DNA of 30,590 bases from Chara braunii (GCA_003427395.1 BFEA01000135.1:936613-967202); one strand, 5' to 3'; counted from the first letter of the stretch, positions 9,717 to 18,818 are shown. Translations and numbers: made by a program. The notes: a model not told the origin generated them from the sequence alone.

Positions 9717-10493
9717 GGACCACAGCGCGATACGAACCCACAACCAAGAAAATCCTTTTATAAGTGTGGAGAACTCGACCACTTTCCCAACATGTGCGTA
9801 GAGTACTGGCAGACCAAGGCGCGTGACATTTCTTTTGTTCCGCCTCCACCTCCTGGCCAATGATCGATAAATGGGAGGACAATGGCGATCGGAAACCTAG
9901 GGATAGAGTCACTCCGTGGAAATACAATTCCTCAGACGGAGAACAAAGAGACCTATGCAATGATGCGCGAATACTTTGCGGCAATGGCTTGTGAGCGGAG
10001 GGTGAGATTGGAGAGGGAAGCACGGAAAGTGGAGCTGAGGAGGGAGGAGGAGGCGAGAACTGAGCGAGAACATCGGCGTAAGCAGATGCTACTCGAGAGG
10101 AGGCAGTATGAAAAAGACTGTGATGAACGATTGTTGAGAAGGATCCGTGACAAATTTAGAGGAAACGAAGATAGCGAGGGAGAACGGAAGAATGTAAAGT
10201 CGAGAAAAAACACGATTAGCCGTAATGAATACGGAGAGACGAAGGAAAAGGAGAAAAAACGGTTGTTACGGATGATTGCTAGTCTGGAACGAGTAGGCGA
10301 GGAGGAGGAGGATGGCGAGGAGTTAGTAGAGCTAAGAAGAAGGGCGGCAACTTTGAGGCTCGCCATGGAGAAGAGGAAACACCTAGTAGTTGAATCACCC
10401 ATGGGGAACATCCCTCTGATGGTGACTCCAACCAAAGGGCAACGGACTAGTCTGTCGAAAGAAGCAAAGACGAGAATCGAGAAGATCCGATAA
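9717..10493 (+). pseudogene. gag-like protein: damaged zinc knuckle plus coiled coil
   Basis: One frame is open from 9717 to 10493 except for a TGA at 9861. Before the stop it encodes YKCGELDHFPNMC, a CX2CX4HX4C knuckle whose first Cys is Tyr (one base), and then a Pro-rich FVPPPPPGQ. After the stop comes a 200-residue Glu/Arg/Lys-rich segment with TYAMMREYFAAMACERR and long charged heptad-like stretches, a predicted coiled coil. CGA to TGA would explain the stop. The knuckle-linker-coil layout suggests the nucleic-acid-binding protein of a retroelement. The resemblance to Chara-type predicted proteins is from memory and unverified. Confidence 0.55.
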
Positions 10494-10525
10494 GTCGATC
10501 CAGGCAAGCAGCTGGGTCCTCATTA

Positions 10526-10822
10526 GTGAATAAAAATATTATAGCCTCACTGGAACCAACGGGTAAGCTCGGGGTTTCTCTTAAGCATATCGCAGAAGAG
10601 GTGAGACTAGGGGCGAGAAAGAAGTACGGGACTGAGGTTCGAGATTTGTTCGAGGCACTCACGATAGATGAACTACTAAAGGAGTGCAGGGCGGAGAAGA
10701 TTGGTTATGGGAATCGAGAACTGGCCATAAAACGCTTGGTAGGGAGAAGGGTCATCAAAGCTTACGATCCAGTGAACGTTCCTTTGCAGGTGAACCCGGG
10801 GACATCGAAGCAACTAGGCTAA
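10526..10822 (+). pseudogene. downstream module of the gag-like element (small helical domain)
   Basis: A 98-residue frame, shifted relative to the previous one, includes ARKKYGTEVRDLFEAL, IDELLKECRAEKIGYG and ELAIKRLVGRRV. The helix-turn-helix spacing, with conserved Leu and Gly positions, is like SAP/HeH-type nucleic-acid-binding modules; this is a pattern impression only. No ATG is needed if it was read through from the upstream ORF before frameshifting. Confidence 0.35.
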
Positions 10823-11267
10823 AGGAATACGACGCTGAAAAAATAAGAGAAGTTTGCGATAGATGACTCACCGACGAATGAGTCCAACGAAGAAGACGTG
10901 TGAAGGGGAGTATCGATAAACTGTGGCGGGAGGCCGCAAAAGTAGTTGACCGTAGTGGGGAGCATGGTAGTCGAAATAAGTTACTGGTCATCGTTTCCGG
11001 ATTTTGACGATTGCCTTTGCGTTACGGGGTGAGTTGGATTGGTTGAAGAAATTTGTTCCATATTGGGCGGATGAAAATGAGAAATGAAACCTGGAACTAC
11101 GGACACTGAGTAGATGTGTAAAGGTGCTAGTGTCTCCGTGGTAAACAGGTATATATAGGAATCACAGAGAGATAGTTGTGGGCACGATGGAGGGAATATG
11201 TGGGTTGCTGTCTAGTTGGTGGATGCAAACGAAGGCGGAATTTGTACAACTGGCTGACAAAGATTAG
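10823..11267. other. decayed element sequence, no frame
   Basis: Only short broken frames are present. Composition (purine-rich plus strand, many GAAG/GGAG) is the same as in the flanking gag-like modules, so I regard it as part of the same decayed element. Confidence 0.4.
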
Positions 11268-12061
11268 GTGGCAGTAGTACGTGGCGATACCAATCTATTT
11301 CGGCCAGGTACGAGAGGAGCTGGAAGTGGTCGAGTCCTCGATGATTCGAACATGGTCGCCAACACTGAATACGGAAGGAAAGAAAAAGAACACGTGAAGA
11401 AGAAAACGACGAGGAAAGAAAGAGAGGAACAAACGGAAGAAGGAGAAGACAGTGAAGGGCGTCAACACAAAGTTTACGGGACAAATTCTGAAGGTCGGAA
11501 GGGAGGATGGCAGTGAGGGAACTATTTTTCATTCCTTAGAGGCTTACTTAAAGAAGGGAGGAAGTTGATCACGATAAGGACTGAAGAAGGGGAAGTTTGG
11601 GCGGGCGGATGAAAGTCACTAAAACGGCTTTTTGGAGAAATGAGGGTAGAAGTAGGATGCAAAACACGACGGCTAAGTAAGTGCAAGAAACTCTTTGTAC
11701 AGGAAGGGAGGAGCACACTTCGTGGGATCGTGGAAGCAACCCAGACAAACCTGAGGCTGAAGGAAGAGATCATCATAATGTTCAAGAATAAGCTAAGAAA
11801 TTCGGGTTGGCCAGAAAGGGGCTGGGTGAGCTTATACGGTACTACGACGCTGCAAAATTGTTTTCACCTAAGAAGGACGGAACGAGGGCGAGGCGCATGA
11901 TTTTGGTTGCAATCAAGAGGAAGTTCGGAATGAACGTAAGAAGAAGGCTGGTCGTGAAAATAAAGTTTGAAATAATCAAGAAAGGGGAGGTAACGAGACT
12001 AGTGAGAAGGAAAGTGGGGGGACCTCCAGCTCGACGGACCTATGAAGGAGATAATACGTAG
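11268..12061 (+). pseudogene. charged, purine-rich coding remnant of the same element
   Basis: Three short frames (11268-11516, 11640-11900, 11807-12061) are rich in Lys/Arg/Glu. The last, LGELIRYYDAAKLFSPKKDG then KRKFGMNVRRRLVV, has the length and basic-helical look of the module at 10526-10822 (KYGTEVRDLF), so the element may have carried two such modules. Frameshifts separate the pieces. No function is assigned. Confidence 0.35.
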
Positions 12062-12880
12062 ACGCACCCAAGTTGTTTGGACCAAGTGTTCGAACGTCGG
12101 GGAGATGGTTTACAATCATCCCCGTTATGGGGATGATGGCGTCACCAGGTGCACTTAGACCCTTTCCGAAAGTGGATGGGTACGTGCATTTCCGGCTTAG
12201 TCAGTGGAGTGGTTGCCCCACACTGGCAAGGAATGCGAAGAATGTACCTGCGGAAGACAAGCGGAACATTAGTGAGAGACTAAAGAACGAAATATCAGTG
12301 GTTTTGAATGAAGTGGATTGACTCGGTGAACGGGTCGGAGTGGTGCGGGTGCGAGACGAGGAAGTGGTGGCCTGCATTGAGGAATTGAGATCTGTTAATG
12401 GCACTGAAGAAAACAAATCTTGAGACTAAAATAGGAACTGAAGGGTCTTGTCCTGTGCCCATTAGATCGCAACCTTGGTGAGACACTTGTATTGTGTCCA
12501 ATCGTATACGCAAAATGAATGTTGACTGCGTTTATTGGGAATGAGAGCTATGAGAGATGTGGGAAGTTTGAGTCGGAAGTACCGAAGGAGTCACGAGCTG
12601 CATATGGAGAAGGGATGGGAGATTGGAAAAATGGTGGGAAATTGAGGGGGGCTTATGCCCTTCCTAAACACAAGGATACTGAAAAGTATCGGCCCATCTG
12701 CACAACCATCTGTGAAGCAAGCACGACCACGTACAAGATGATGGCTAGATGTTTGAACACGACACTTTTTGGGCTGCCAGGGAATGAGCATTTTAACGTG
12801 ACGGTTGTGTCGGATATAAAAGGGAGGTTGACGAAACCGAATTCTGGCTTCGATTTTGTACAAATCATTGTTGTGGCCTT
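12062..12880 (+). pseudogene. RT N-terminal fragment, Penelope-like appearance
   Basis: 12073-12321 ends in KVDGYVHFRLSQWSGCPTLARNAKNVP. 12519-12947 then contains AYALPKHKDTEKYRPICTT, and later MMARCLNTTLFGLPGNEHFNV. PKHK..KYRPI followed by a Leu-rich helix resembles the 'PK.HK....RPI' entry motif of Penelope-like and related RTs. The frame then runs into LINE-B, so the catalytic part is missing. It is in line with the gag-like ORF at 9717 and may be the same element. Motif-level evidence only. Confidence 0.4.
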
Positions 12881-12884
12881 TGAG

Positions 12885-13811
12885 TACGAAGCCCACAAAG
12901 GACATACAAAGACAAATTGCAGCCTTCCTTTGGAGAGGGGATCATGAATTACCACATGTAGTTCGAAGAGTTGCTTGGAAGACTTTAATCCAGCCAAGGA
13001 CCAAAGGAGGGATTGGACTAATTGACCCAAAAACGCAGCGTCAGGCTTTGACTCTTCAAGTGGTCAAACGTTTAATTCTAACTACAGATATACCATGGCG
13101 GGATCTAGCACTGGAACAGATTCGCAGATTGGCGCCTCAAACCACAGAGGTAGTCCCCTGACATGGGTAGAGGATAGATATTGGTCTATTCCTCGTACCC
13201 GAATACATCACACTAACACAAGGGCGAGAGGTGAGGCCAAGAGAGATCTTAGACTGGACGACTTTTGGGCTAACCTATTGAAAACCTGGCGGGAGATGCC
13301 CTTACCGGATAAGGCCATACCTGAAAGATTCGAGGAAGTCTTACGGAAATCTTTTTTTGGTAACAGATGGATTACCGACCATAATGGTAGAGTTGTTATA
13401 AGCTCGGAATCTCCTTGGTCAAATTGGGTTAAGAATGACGTAGTAAGAATTAAGGATCTGTGGGACCCGGTGCATAAAACTTGAAAGACTGCAGAAGAAC
13501 TTAGAAAATGGATTAAGTATGCACACAATCTAATGAATAGTTTGGAAGAAATCACTCCATCTATTCTTTTGGCTTTGACAACGTTGCTTAAAAAAAACCC
13601 GGTGTTTCGAACAGCAGACTGGGTGTGTATGAATCGTCAGGATGGAGCCAAGTCAATAGGACAAATCATGGATGTACACGAAGAAGGTGCCTTGGTTCAT
13701 ATTTTTAAGATCCAAAAAGACAATACAATTTCAAACAAGGATTTACACACGATCATCTTCTCAAACTTTGACGAAATGTTCAGGATAAGAGTCATATACG
13801 GTACGGAATAA
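12885..13811 (+). pseudogene. LINE-B ORF2, post-RT region
   Basis: Frame 1 (to 13161) has FLWRGDHELPHVVRRVAWK, GGIGLIDPKTQRQAL and IPWRDLALEQIRRLAP. Frame 3 then continues (13095-13484, 13533-13811) with LDDFWANLLKTWREMP, EVLRKSFFGNRWI and VVRIKDLWDP. A TGA at 13482 interrupts it before KTAEELRKW. FW..L..W, a 'FGN' segment and RI.DLW occur in the same order in LINE-A (FWADVIYAWKK, LFDNPRI, RIRDLWDD), so the two LINEs are related but distinct. Confidence 0.7.
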
Positions 13812-14050
13812 AAAAGGTGGATTTTTTTTACCTCAGTGTCCCATACCGGAGTTTCCCTTAGGCCCGACTGATTGGGTATGGCGGCTGAACAAGAGAAGCA
13901 AACCCCTAAGACTACAATCCTTGAGCGTAAAGGCGTCATATAGGCTACTTCACCAAAAAATGGAGGTTTAAGAAATGTTACAGGATCGATGGTATAGAGG
14001 ATTTGATCAAACCAGTGAAGTGGTGCAAAGGCATCAGAGAGAGGCCAACC

Positions 14051-14589
14051 AAGTTTGCATCCCTACAGTGGCAAATAATACACAGATGCCTACCCACTAA
14101 TGATTGGTTTATAGACCACTCTTCTCTTGAACAAAAGGGTAAGGCAGTACCATGGTGCAAAACAAAAGGGTAAAGCAGTACTATGGTGCAGAACAAAAGG
14201 GTAAGGCAGTACCATGTGTTCAAGCCTTTCCAAGTAGGAAGATTAGAGAAACAATTGAGCATATCTTTCTACAATGCCCAGACTCTGTATTGCTTTGAAG
14301 ATTATGGGATTATGTATGGAGAAGACTGATAGGCTTAGACTGGCCATGGGAGTGGCGGGCTATTCTCCTTGGACACTGGATTCCCGCATTGATTGANTTG
14401 TCTGATTTTCAACAAAATTTATTCCATTTAAGTAGGAAAGCGGTGTTATGGGCGTTGTGGCATAAGAGATGTATAAGCGTCATTGAAGGAATTATAGTTG
14501 GAAAACAAGAGGTGGTAGACATAATTCAACAATTTGTTCAATCTGAAATAAGATTTCAATGGGAAAAAACGAAAGTCAAAATTACTTAA
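14051..14589 (+). pseudogene. LINE-B zf-RVT (C-terminal zinc-binding) region
   Basis: From 14051 the frame reads KFASLQWQIIHRCLPTNDWF, the typical start of zf-RVT (W..IHR.LPT). It is then broken by a 31 bp triplication. After it, ETIEHIFLQCPDSVLL, a stop, RLWDYVWRRL and finally 14389-14589 (FHLSRKAVLWALWHKRC) complete the domain. EHIF.QCP supplies the His/Cys pair. An N at 14397 leaves one residue unknown. Confidence 0.75.
14131..14217 (+). repeat. 31 bp tandem repeat, nearly three copies
   Basis: ACAAAAGGGTAAGGCAGTAC starts at 14131, 14162 and 14193, with a few substitutions in the middle copy; the third copy is partial. Because 31 is not a multiple of three, each extra unit shifts the zf-RVT frame. 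Slippage after insertion is the simplest explanation. Confidence 0.9.
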
Positions 14590-15054
14590 TATAAACAAAA
14601 AAAAGATATCGCACAGAGAATCTCGAAATTCAATTTGGAATGGTTAGGGGATGCATCAGGGGAGAAACTGGGGAGGGTGGTTTGGCCAGGAGGGGAAGGG
14701 GAGCAAGTGACCTTTGAAGCGAGACTACCAAATCACCTTCTATAATTGGTTTGATATCCCACCAGGAGCTTCTTTGAGATCACCTGAGTTTTTCTTTGAC
14801 CCTTTTCCTCCCTCTGCACTGACTCTAGTGGATCTAGGATGGTTTGGGGGGGAAGAGGGAGGATAGGTGGTTTTATTAGATAGGTGGGAGTTTATGATGG
14901 AGATAGATGCTAGGATAATCACTCTGTTCTGGCGGTCATTTTGTATGACTGAAGAGGCATCTGGATTTCTACGACTAGATCAGCTCCTTACTTTGATATG
15001 GGATTTTTGTATTGATACTATGTTGATACTATGTTCATTCAAAGTTATATGTAA

Positions 15055-15108
15055 GGGGCGCTGGACCCGTTTTCCAGCAGGTGCTGCTCCCCACCAATAG
15101 ATCGGAGC
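15055..15108 (+). promoter_or_regulatory. LINE 3' motif, copy in LINE-B
   Basis: A ~53 bp block just before the A tail. It contains GCTGGACCCGTTTTCCAGC, a perfect 6 bp stem (GCTGGA/TCCAGC) with a 7-base loop, followed by GGTGCTGCTCCCCACC (4 bp stem) and CCAATAGATCGGAGC. The same block occurs at 16284-16336, 30459-30511 and, on the minus strand, at 2712-2767 and about 2794-2826. The position at LINE 3' ends suggests a signal recognised by the RT when it starts copying. Confidence 0.6.
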
Positions 15109-15137
15109 TTTAAAAAAAAAAAAAAGAAAAAAAAAAA

Positions 15138-16164
15138 GGGTGCGGTCATGGTTTGAGTTTCTAAATGCATTTCAAATTGCCGTTTTGCAGTCCAGTCCGG
15201 TCCGAAGTTTACTACGCAGTTGAAACTTTGCTTTGCAAAAAAGTCGCATCACGGAGTTTGTAACTGCAATTCAGTCAGGCACGTGGCGTCCCCCCCCCCT
15301 CCTCTTCTTTCCCCGGGAGTGACCAAGGCATGTCGTAGCGTGGCTAGGCCACGGCCGAGATGCCTCGGCCACACGCCCGAGATTTAAAAATAATAGTTAA
15401 AAAAAAAAAACGGCCGTTTTTTTTTTTTTTTTTTTCCAGGCATGGCCGACGCATCTTGTCGCGTGGCTGGGCCATGACCGAGATTAGAAGGGGAGGTGAG
15501 GAAACACCGTGCCTGATTGAACTGCAGGACACAAACTCCGCGGTGGGACTTTTCTGCAAAACGGAGTTTCCAACTGCGTTGTGAAACTTCGGACCAGACT
15601 GGGGCATCGTCCCACTGCGTCCGATTTACACTTGTGCTCCGCCGTTTTCGACCACGTGCGGCCGTCTGTGACATGCGTGAGTCGTTGATCATTTTGTGTA
15701 TCCACTGCTAGTGTGGATTGTCTTTGTTTTCGTGGATGCAGCTTCCTGTCGGCCAGTAGAATTTTTTTCTTAATCATTTGTTGGCCATTTAGTTGGCCAC
15801 TTTGTGTTGGCGCGAAGCTTCAATACTATGGTTTTTTTTAGGGGGGGGGGTTGTTTTTGAAGCTTCGCGCCTTGCTATTTTTTTTCGCAGAAATTGAGAA
15901 TATTGAGATTTCCGTGGAAGACTGCCAACAGGCCGGCGGGAAGGTCGCATGCAGATGTACTGGGTTGGTGGAAGTGTGGATGCATAGCGTTGGCCTTGTT
16001 TTCTTTGCATTTCTGAAAATCAAAAAAAGGATTATTTATATGTTATTTTTTTTTAAAGAAACGGCCGCCACACACCGTTTTACGCGATGCTAGTGGGTCG
16101 AGGCCCCTGGACTGCGAAATGGCAGTTTGAAATGCATTTAGAAACTGCTTTTGTGACTGCGCCC
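15138..16164. mobile_element. large foldback MITE, split by a nested element
   Basis: The outer arms 15138-15193 and 16109-16164 are inverted copies (44 of 56 positions agree); they begin GGGTGCGGTCA and GGGCGCAGTCA. Inside, 15194-15262 is inverted at 15531-15600 (CGGTCCGAAGTTT against AAACTTCGGACC), and the next segment (CTGCAATTCAGTCAGGCAC) is inverted at about 15508-15527. The centre is AAAACGGCCGTTTT at about 15407-15420. The element was thus a ~520 bp near-complete palindrome before a second element entered between the inner and outer right arms. No target duplication was found; the left flank is the LINE-B A tail. Confidence 0.8.
15601..16108. mobile_element. inverted-repeat element nested in the foldback MITE
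   Basis: The ends are GGGGCATCGTCCCACT and, inverted, GGGGCCTCGACCCACT. A perfect 15 bp hairpin GGCGCGAAGCTTCAA (15809-15823 with 15857-15871) lies near the centre. Removing 15601-16108 restores CCAGACT|GGACTGC, the exact mirror of GCAGTCC|AGTCCGG in the left arm. That makes the boundaries and the order of insertion (this element second) clear. A one- or two-base T or CT may be the target duplication. Confidence 0.75.
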
Positions 16165-16169
16165 TCGTT

Positions 16170-16345
16170 ACCCCTTTATTCTTTGGCTGGGAAATGTACT
16201 GGTAGTAAGGTGGCCATCTAGTACATAAGATTGTAAGGGCCATAATATGCCAAACAGACACTGCATTACAAAGATGTATCTGAGGGACGCTGGACCCGAT
16301 TTCCAGCAGGTGCTGCTCCCCACCAATAGATGGAGCCTCCCCGAT
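16170..16345 (+). mobile_element. LINE 3'-end remnant with 3' motif
   Basis: Carries the best-conserved copy of the 3' motif at 16284-16336 (GCTGGACCCGATTTCCAGC, then GGTGCTGCTCCCCACC). The sequence before it (16170-16283) is compatible with a short LINE 3' region, but I cannot read protein in it with confidence. No A tail follows; instead comes a hairpin and an AT microsatellite. Confidence 0.55.
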
Positions 16346-16347
16346 GG

Positions 16348-16406
16348 TGCTAGGTGCGTCTGCTTGTATCAGCGCACCTAGCATCCGGTCGGGTTGTTCT
16401 TCCAAA

Positions 16407-16437
<31 letters not shown>

Positions 16438-16438
16438 A
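16348..16438. repeat. hairpin followed by (AT)n microsatellite
   Basis: TGCTAGGTGCG (16348-16358) pairs perfectly with CGCACCTAGCA (16373-16383) across a 14-base loop. An AT dinucleotide tract follows at 16406-16430. There is no T run directly after the hairpin stem and no reason to call a terminator. Confidence 0.7.
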
Positions 16439-16439
16439 G

Positions 16440-17044
16440 GGTCCTTGATGACTGTCTTTTGAGCACACTGACCAATAAGAACAGTCGAACACTCTCAGGT
16501 ACAGTGTTGACAACGGGAAGGGTAGAGAATCAAGAGAAAAGATCCCAGACCACGCCTTGAAGGACCTCCAACCCTCTTTTTCTCATTGTCAATTTCTGCT
16601 TGCTCCAACAGAAAAGGAACTGGTTTTGGCCCTTTTTTTTTTTCCAAACATCGTGCCGCCAGCCATTTAGGTTCCGCCGGTGGAGTCGTGAAGGACATGG
16701 TGCGTTAACGGCCTTGTCGGAGCAACATAGCTCCGAACCACACATTTATGCTGTCTCCTCACAGGCGCCCCGCCTAGTAGAATCTCCTCTCTGTCCCCTC
16801 CACAATATAACCTTTCATATCCCTTTCTTTTTCCTAGCTTTTTGCTTGTCCAGCCCCCATACCCTTTCTCCCCATCCTCTTCTCCCCTCTTCTTACACCC
16901 TACTAGCCTCCCACCCGAACAACCATAAGCCCATCGGATCTTCCAAATGCTCCTCATCAGCCTCTCCCTATCCCCGATTACCACTCCCACTTTCTGAGGT
17001 CCACAAGTCTTGCTTGGAGATTCTGCTTTGTTTGCCTCTTCTTA
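16440..17044. other. no gene recognised; pyrimidine-rich stretch
   Basis: 16780-16990 is strongly C/T-rich and low in complexity. Frames here on both strands are Pro/Ser/Leu-rich or their antisense and look like composition effects. No repeat family was recognised. Confidence 0.4.
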
Positions 17045-17389
17045 ATGCCGTCCGAGTCATGTGGGGCCACCGGATCAGCCTGCCGAGTAGTCGGCATTTT
17101 AAGGTCCAGGTCAGATTCAAAATCGGCAGAAATCTGGGAAGACTTAAACTCTGAGGTTTCCCTCGATGAGCAGGCTGCTGCAAATCTGACATATCCGAAA
17201 GAATCACAAATGGACCATTCGTTGCCATCGGCTTTCCAAGGCACACGCTTCGATCCATCTCTAGCTTTCTCAGGCTGCATACAAGTAGAGGTCAAGATCT
17301 TTGATCATCAGCATTCAACTGCAAAATTTAATGTCAAAGTCCAACTGGAAGATGGCCTGTCAGGAAGATGTGAAACACCATGCATTTGA
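17045..17389 (+). CDS. possible exon-like fragment, unknown product
   Basis: A 114-residue frame with balanced composition, more protein-like than its surroundings: SKSAEIWEDLNSEVSLDEQ, MDHSLPSAFQGTRFD and CIQVEVKIFDHQHSTAKF. It is the only stretch outside the mobile elements that reads like ordinary protein. It has no recognised domain. It could be a host-gene exon or a piece of an unrecognised repeat. A GT within AAGGTAAGG at 17519 would be a good donor site, but an in-frame stop at 17387 precedes it. Confidence 0.2.
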   Translation: MPSESCGATGSACRVVGILRSRSDSKSAEIWEDLNSEVSLDEQAAANLTYPKESQMDHSLPSAFQGTRFDPSLAFSGCIQVEVKIFDHQHSTAKFNVKVQLEDGLSGRCETPCI

Positions 17390-17449
17390 CATAGCTAAGC
17401 GTTTAAAACACTCAAAGCCAATAGAGGAACAAGAAGAGACAAGGGAATA

Positions 17450-17495
17450 GAAGAAGGAGGAAGAAGAAGAAGAAGAAAGAAAGAAGAAGAAGAAC
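17450..17495. repeat. GAA/GGA-rich microsatellite
   Basis: Imperfect (AGA)n tract, purine-only over about 45 bases. Confidence 0.85.
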
Positions 17496-17548
17496 CCCGA
17501 GCGCATCAGCTCAGGAAGGTAAGGCTTCAATAGACATGACATTGGCTA

Positions 17549-17886
17549 GGTATGGACAACATGCTGTATGTGGACCATGTTGTTCTAACTCAAAGGAACT
17601 TGCTATTGGGTCTTTCTGCTTCGACCTTGTGCCTATGACCTTGTGCCTATGAAATGAAATGAAGTATGTCATTCTCCTTGCATTTGGATGGAAAACAGCT
17701 GTCTCTTATACACATCTAGATGTGTATAAGAGACAGGGTATGGACAACATGCTGTATGTGGACCATGTTGTTCTAACTCAAAGGAACTTGCTATTGGGTC
17801 TTTCTGCTTCGACCTTGTGCCTATGACCTTGTGCCTATGAAATGAAATGAAGTATGTCATTCTCCTTGCATTTGGATGGAAAACAG
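17549..17886. repeat. identical 150 bp direct repeats around an adapter (assembly artefact)
   Basis: 17549-17698 and 17737-17886 are identical over 150 bp and are separated only by the 38 bp adapter. Each copy also holds a 14 bp tandem repeat (ACCTTGTGCCTATG twice). The true genome very probably has one copy. A short fragment circularised on itself through the junction adapter would read end-adapter-start of the same 150 bp, which is exactly what is seen. Confidence 0.95.
17699..17736. other. Nextera mate-pair junction adapter
   Basis: CTGTCTCTTATACACATCT (17699-17717) is followed directly by its reverse complement AGATGTGTATAAGAGACAG (17718-17736). This is the duplicated Tn5 mosaic end used as circularisation junction in Nextera mate-pair libraries. 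Translated on the minus strand it gives SYTHLDVYKRQ, a familiar contaminant string in predicted proteins. It is not a biological Tn5 insertion because no transposon body is present. Confidence 0.98.
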
Positions 17887-18072
17887 AGGCTACCATCTTC
17901 ACCCCAATAGAACACCCAGTCATTATAGCTGAATTTGGCAAAGCTTCCAACCAAGATGCAGCATTAACGACTGGGCGTTCTATTCGGGTGAAGAGAGTAG
18001 TCGTCCGACAACTCCCGTCCGTGGGACCATCACAGGAAGCAAAAGGAGGTGCGCTTTGTTGCCTGGCTTGTC
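17884..18072 (+). CDS. possible exon-like fragment, unknown product
   Basis: After the artefact the plus strand encodes EATIFTPIEHPVIIAEFGK, SNQDAALTTGRSIRVKRVVV and RQLPSVGPSQEAKGG. The composition is protein-like, but no domain is recognised. CAG at 17884-17886 after a C/T-rich stretch could be an acceptor site. If 17045-17389 and this piece belong to one host gene, the artefact lies in its intron; this is speculation. Confidence 0.2.
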
Positions 18073-18509
18073 AGAATATCCTTATCTTCTCCCAATGCCA
18101 TCTGACAGGAATTTGCATCCTGGACCCAATCCCAAAACTCTTCACCAAGTGCATTGAAAGGAAGAAAAAAAAAAAAAGACCTCGTAAAAGTATTACGGCC
18201 TCCGATTCTCATACCCCTACTCCTTGCTTCAAAGGGGCCAGCCATATCTCAGAGTTGTCATTCCAGCATTTTCTTTCTCCAAAAAATGACATTTTATTGG
18301 ACAGTAATAAAAAAAAAAAAGTGAATACGCATTCTGCAAGGGACGCCTGGCCCTATTCCCGGCTTTGTATAAGGAAAATTTCAATGGAATAAAATAAAAT
18401 AAAATGAATAATTCGGACTGGGAATCTATGGATCGTAATGGGAAGAGGCGTGTGTCTGCCATGTATTCAAATTTCTAATAAGAGCCTTGGGCACTGGGCC
18501 CTGATTTCC

Positions 18510-18567
<58 letters not shown>

Positions 18568-18818
18568 GAAACAAAACCAAAAACATTGAACCAGTGTGCC
18601 GAGGCCCTAAACTACCCCCCCAAGGCTTATTGAAAAAAAAAAAATCACAAAAGAAGTGCCTGCTGGAAGATAGAAGGCTTTATGTGCTACTTTGAGCGAA
18701 GTGCGCGGTGATTGCCAGTGTCCATGTGGTGTTGTGTGTGGTGTGCGTTGAGTGTGGACACGGCAGCCTTGCAGGGGTGGTGCGGATATCATGGCCGGCA
18801 TGGTTCCACTTGTGAACA
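18073..18818. other. no gene recognised; A-rich tracts
   Basis: Contains a run of about 55 A (18510-18564), shorter A runs at 18167, 18309 and 18631, and GT-rich sequence at 18720-18760. The long A run could be the tail of a retroposed sequence inserted in plus orientation, but no body with homology to the other elements is seen upstream. Confidence 0.5.

Larger units (their letters stand above)
12885..15137 (+). mobile_element. LINE-B, 5'-truncated, with poly-A tail
   Basis: It starts abruptly in post-RT sequence (IQRQIAAFLWRG, VAWKTLIQPRTKGGIGLIDP), runs through a C-terminal region and zf-RVT, carries the shared LINE 3' motif at 15055-15108 and ends in an A-rich tail (15111-15137). 5' truncation plus an A tail is the normal product of target-primed reverse transcription. 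It lies inside or at the end of the Penelope-like fragment. The exact 5' junction (about 12880-12890) and the target duplication were not determined. Confidence 0.75.

Noticed and set aside
9953-10507. 184-residue minus-strand ORF (Ser/Phe-rich)
   Set aside because: It is the exact antisense of the charged coiled-coil frame, where GAG/GAA/AGA codons give Ser/Leu/Phe on the other strand.
14131-14217. 31 bp repeats as a CRISPR array
   Set aside because: The units abut directly with no spacers, lie within a LINE zf-RVT frame, and the context is eukaryotic.
16348-16383. Hairpin as a transcription terminator
   Set aside because: No T run directly after the stem and a eukaryotic context; the AT microsatellite follows instead.
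16600-17154. 184-residue plus-strand ORF
   Set aside because: Its sequence follows poly-T and C/T-rich low-complexity DNA (runs of Phe, Pro, Ser, Leu). No motif. Only the different frame from 17045 looks protein-like.
17699-17736. Tn5 mosaic-end palindrome as a natural transposon
   Set aside because: No transposon body, no 9 bp target duplication, and identical 150 bp flanks. It fits a sequencing-library junction much better.
18510-18564. Long A run as poly-A tail of a processed gene
   Set aside because: No recognisable retroposed body or target duplication next to it; kept only as a homopolymer note.
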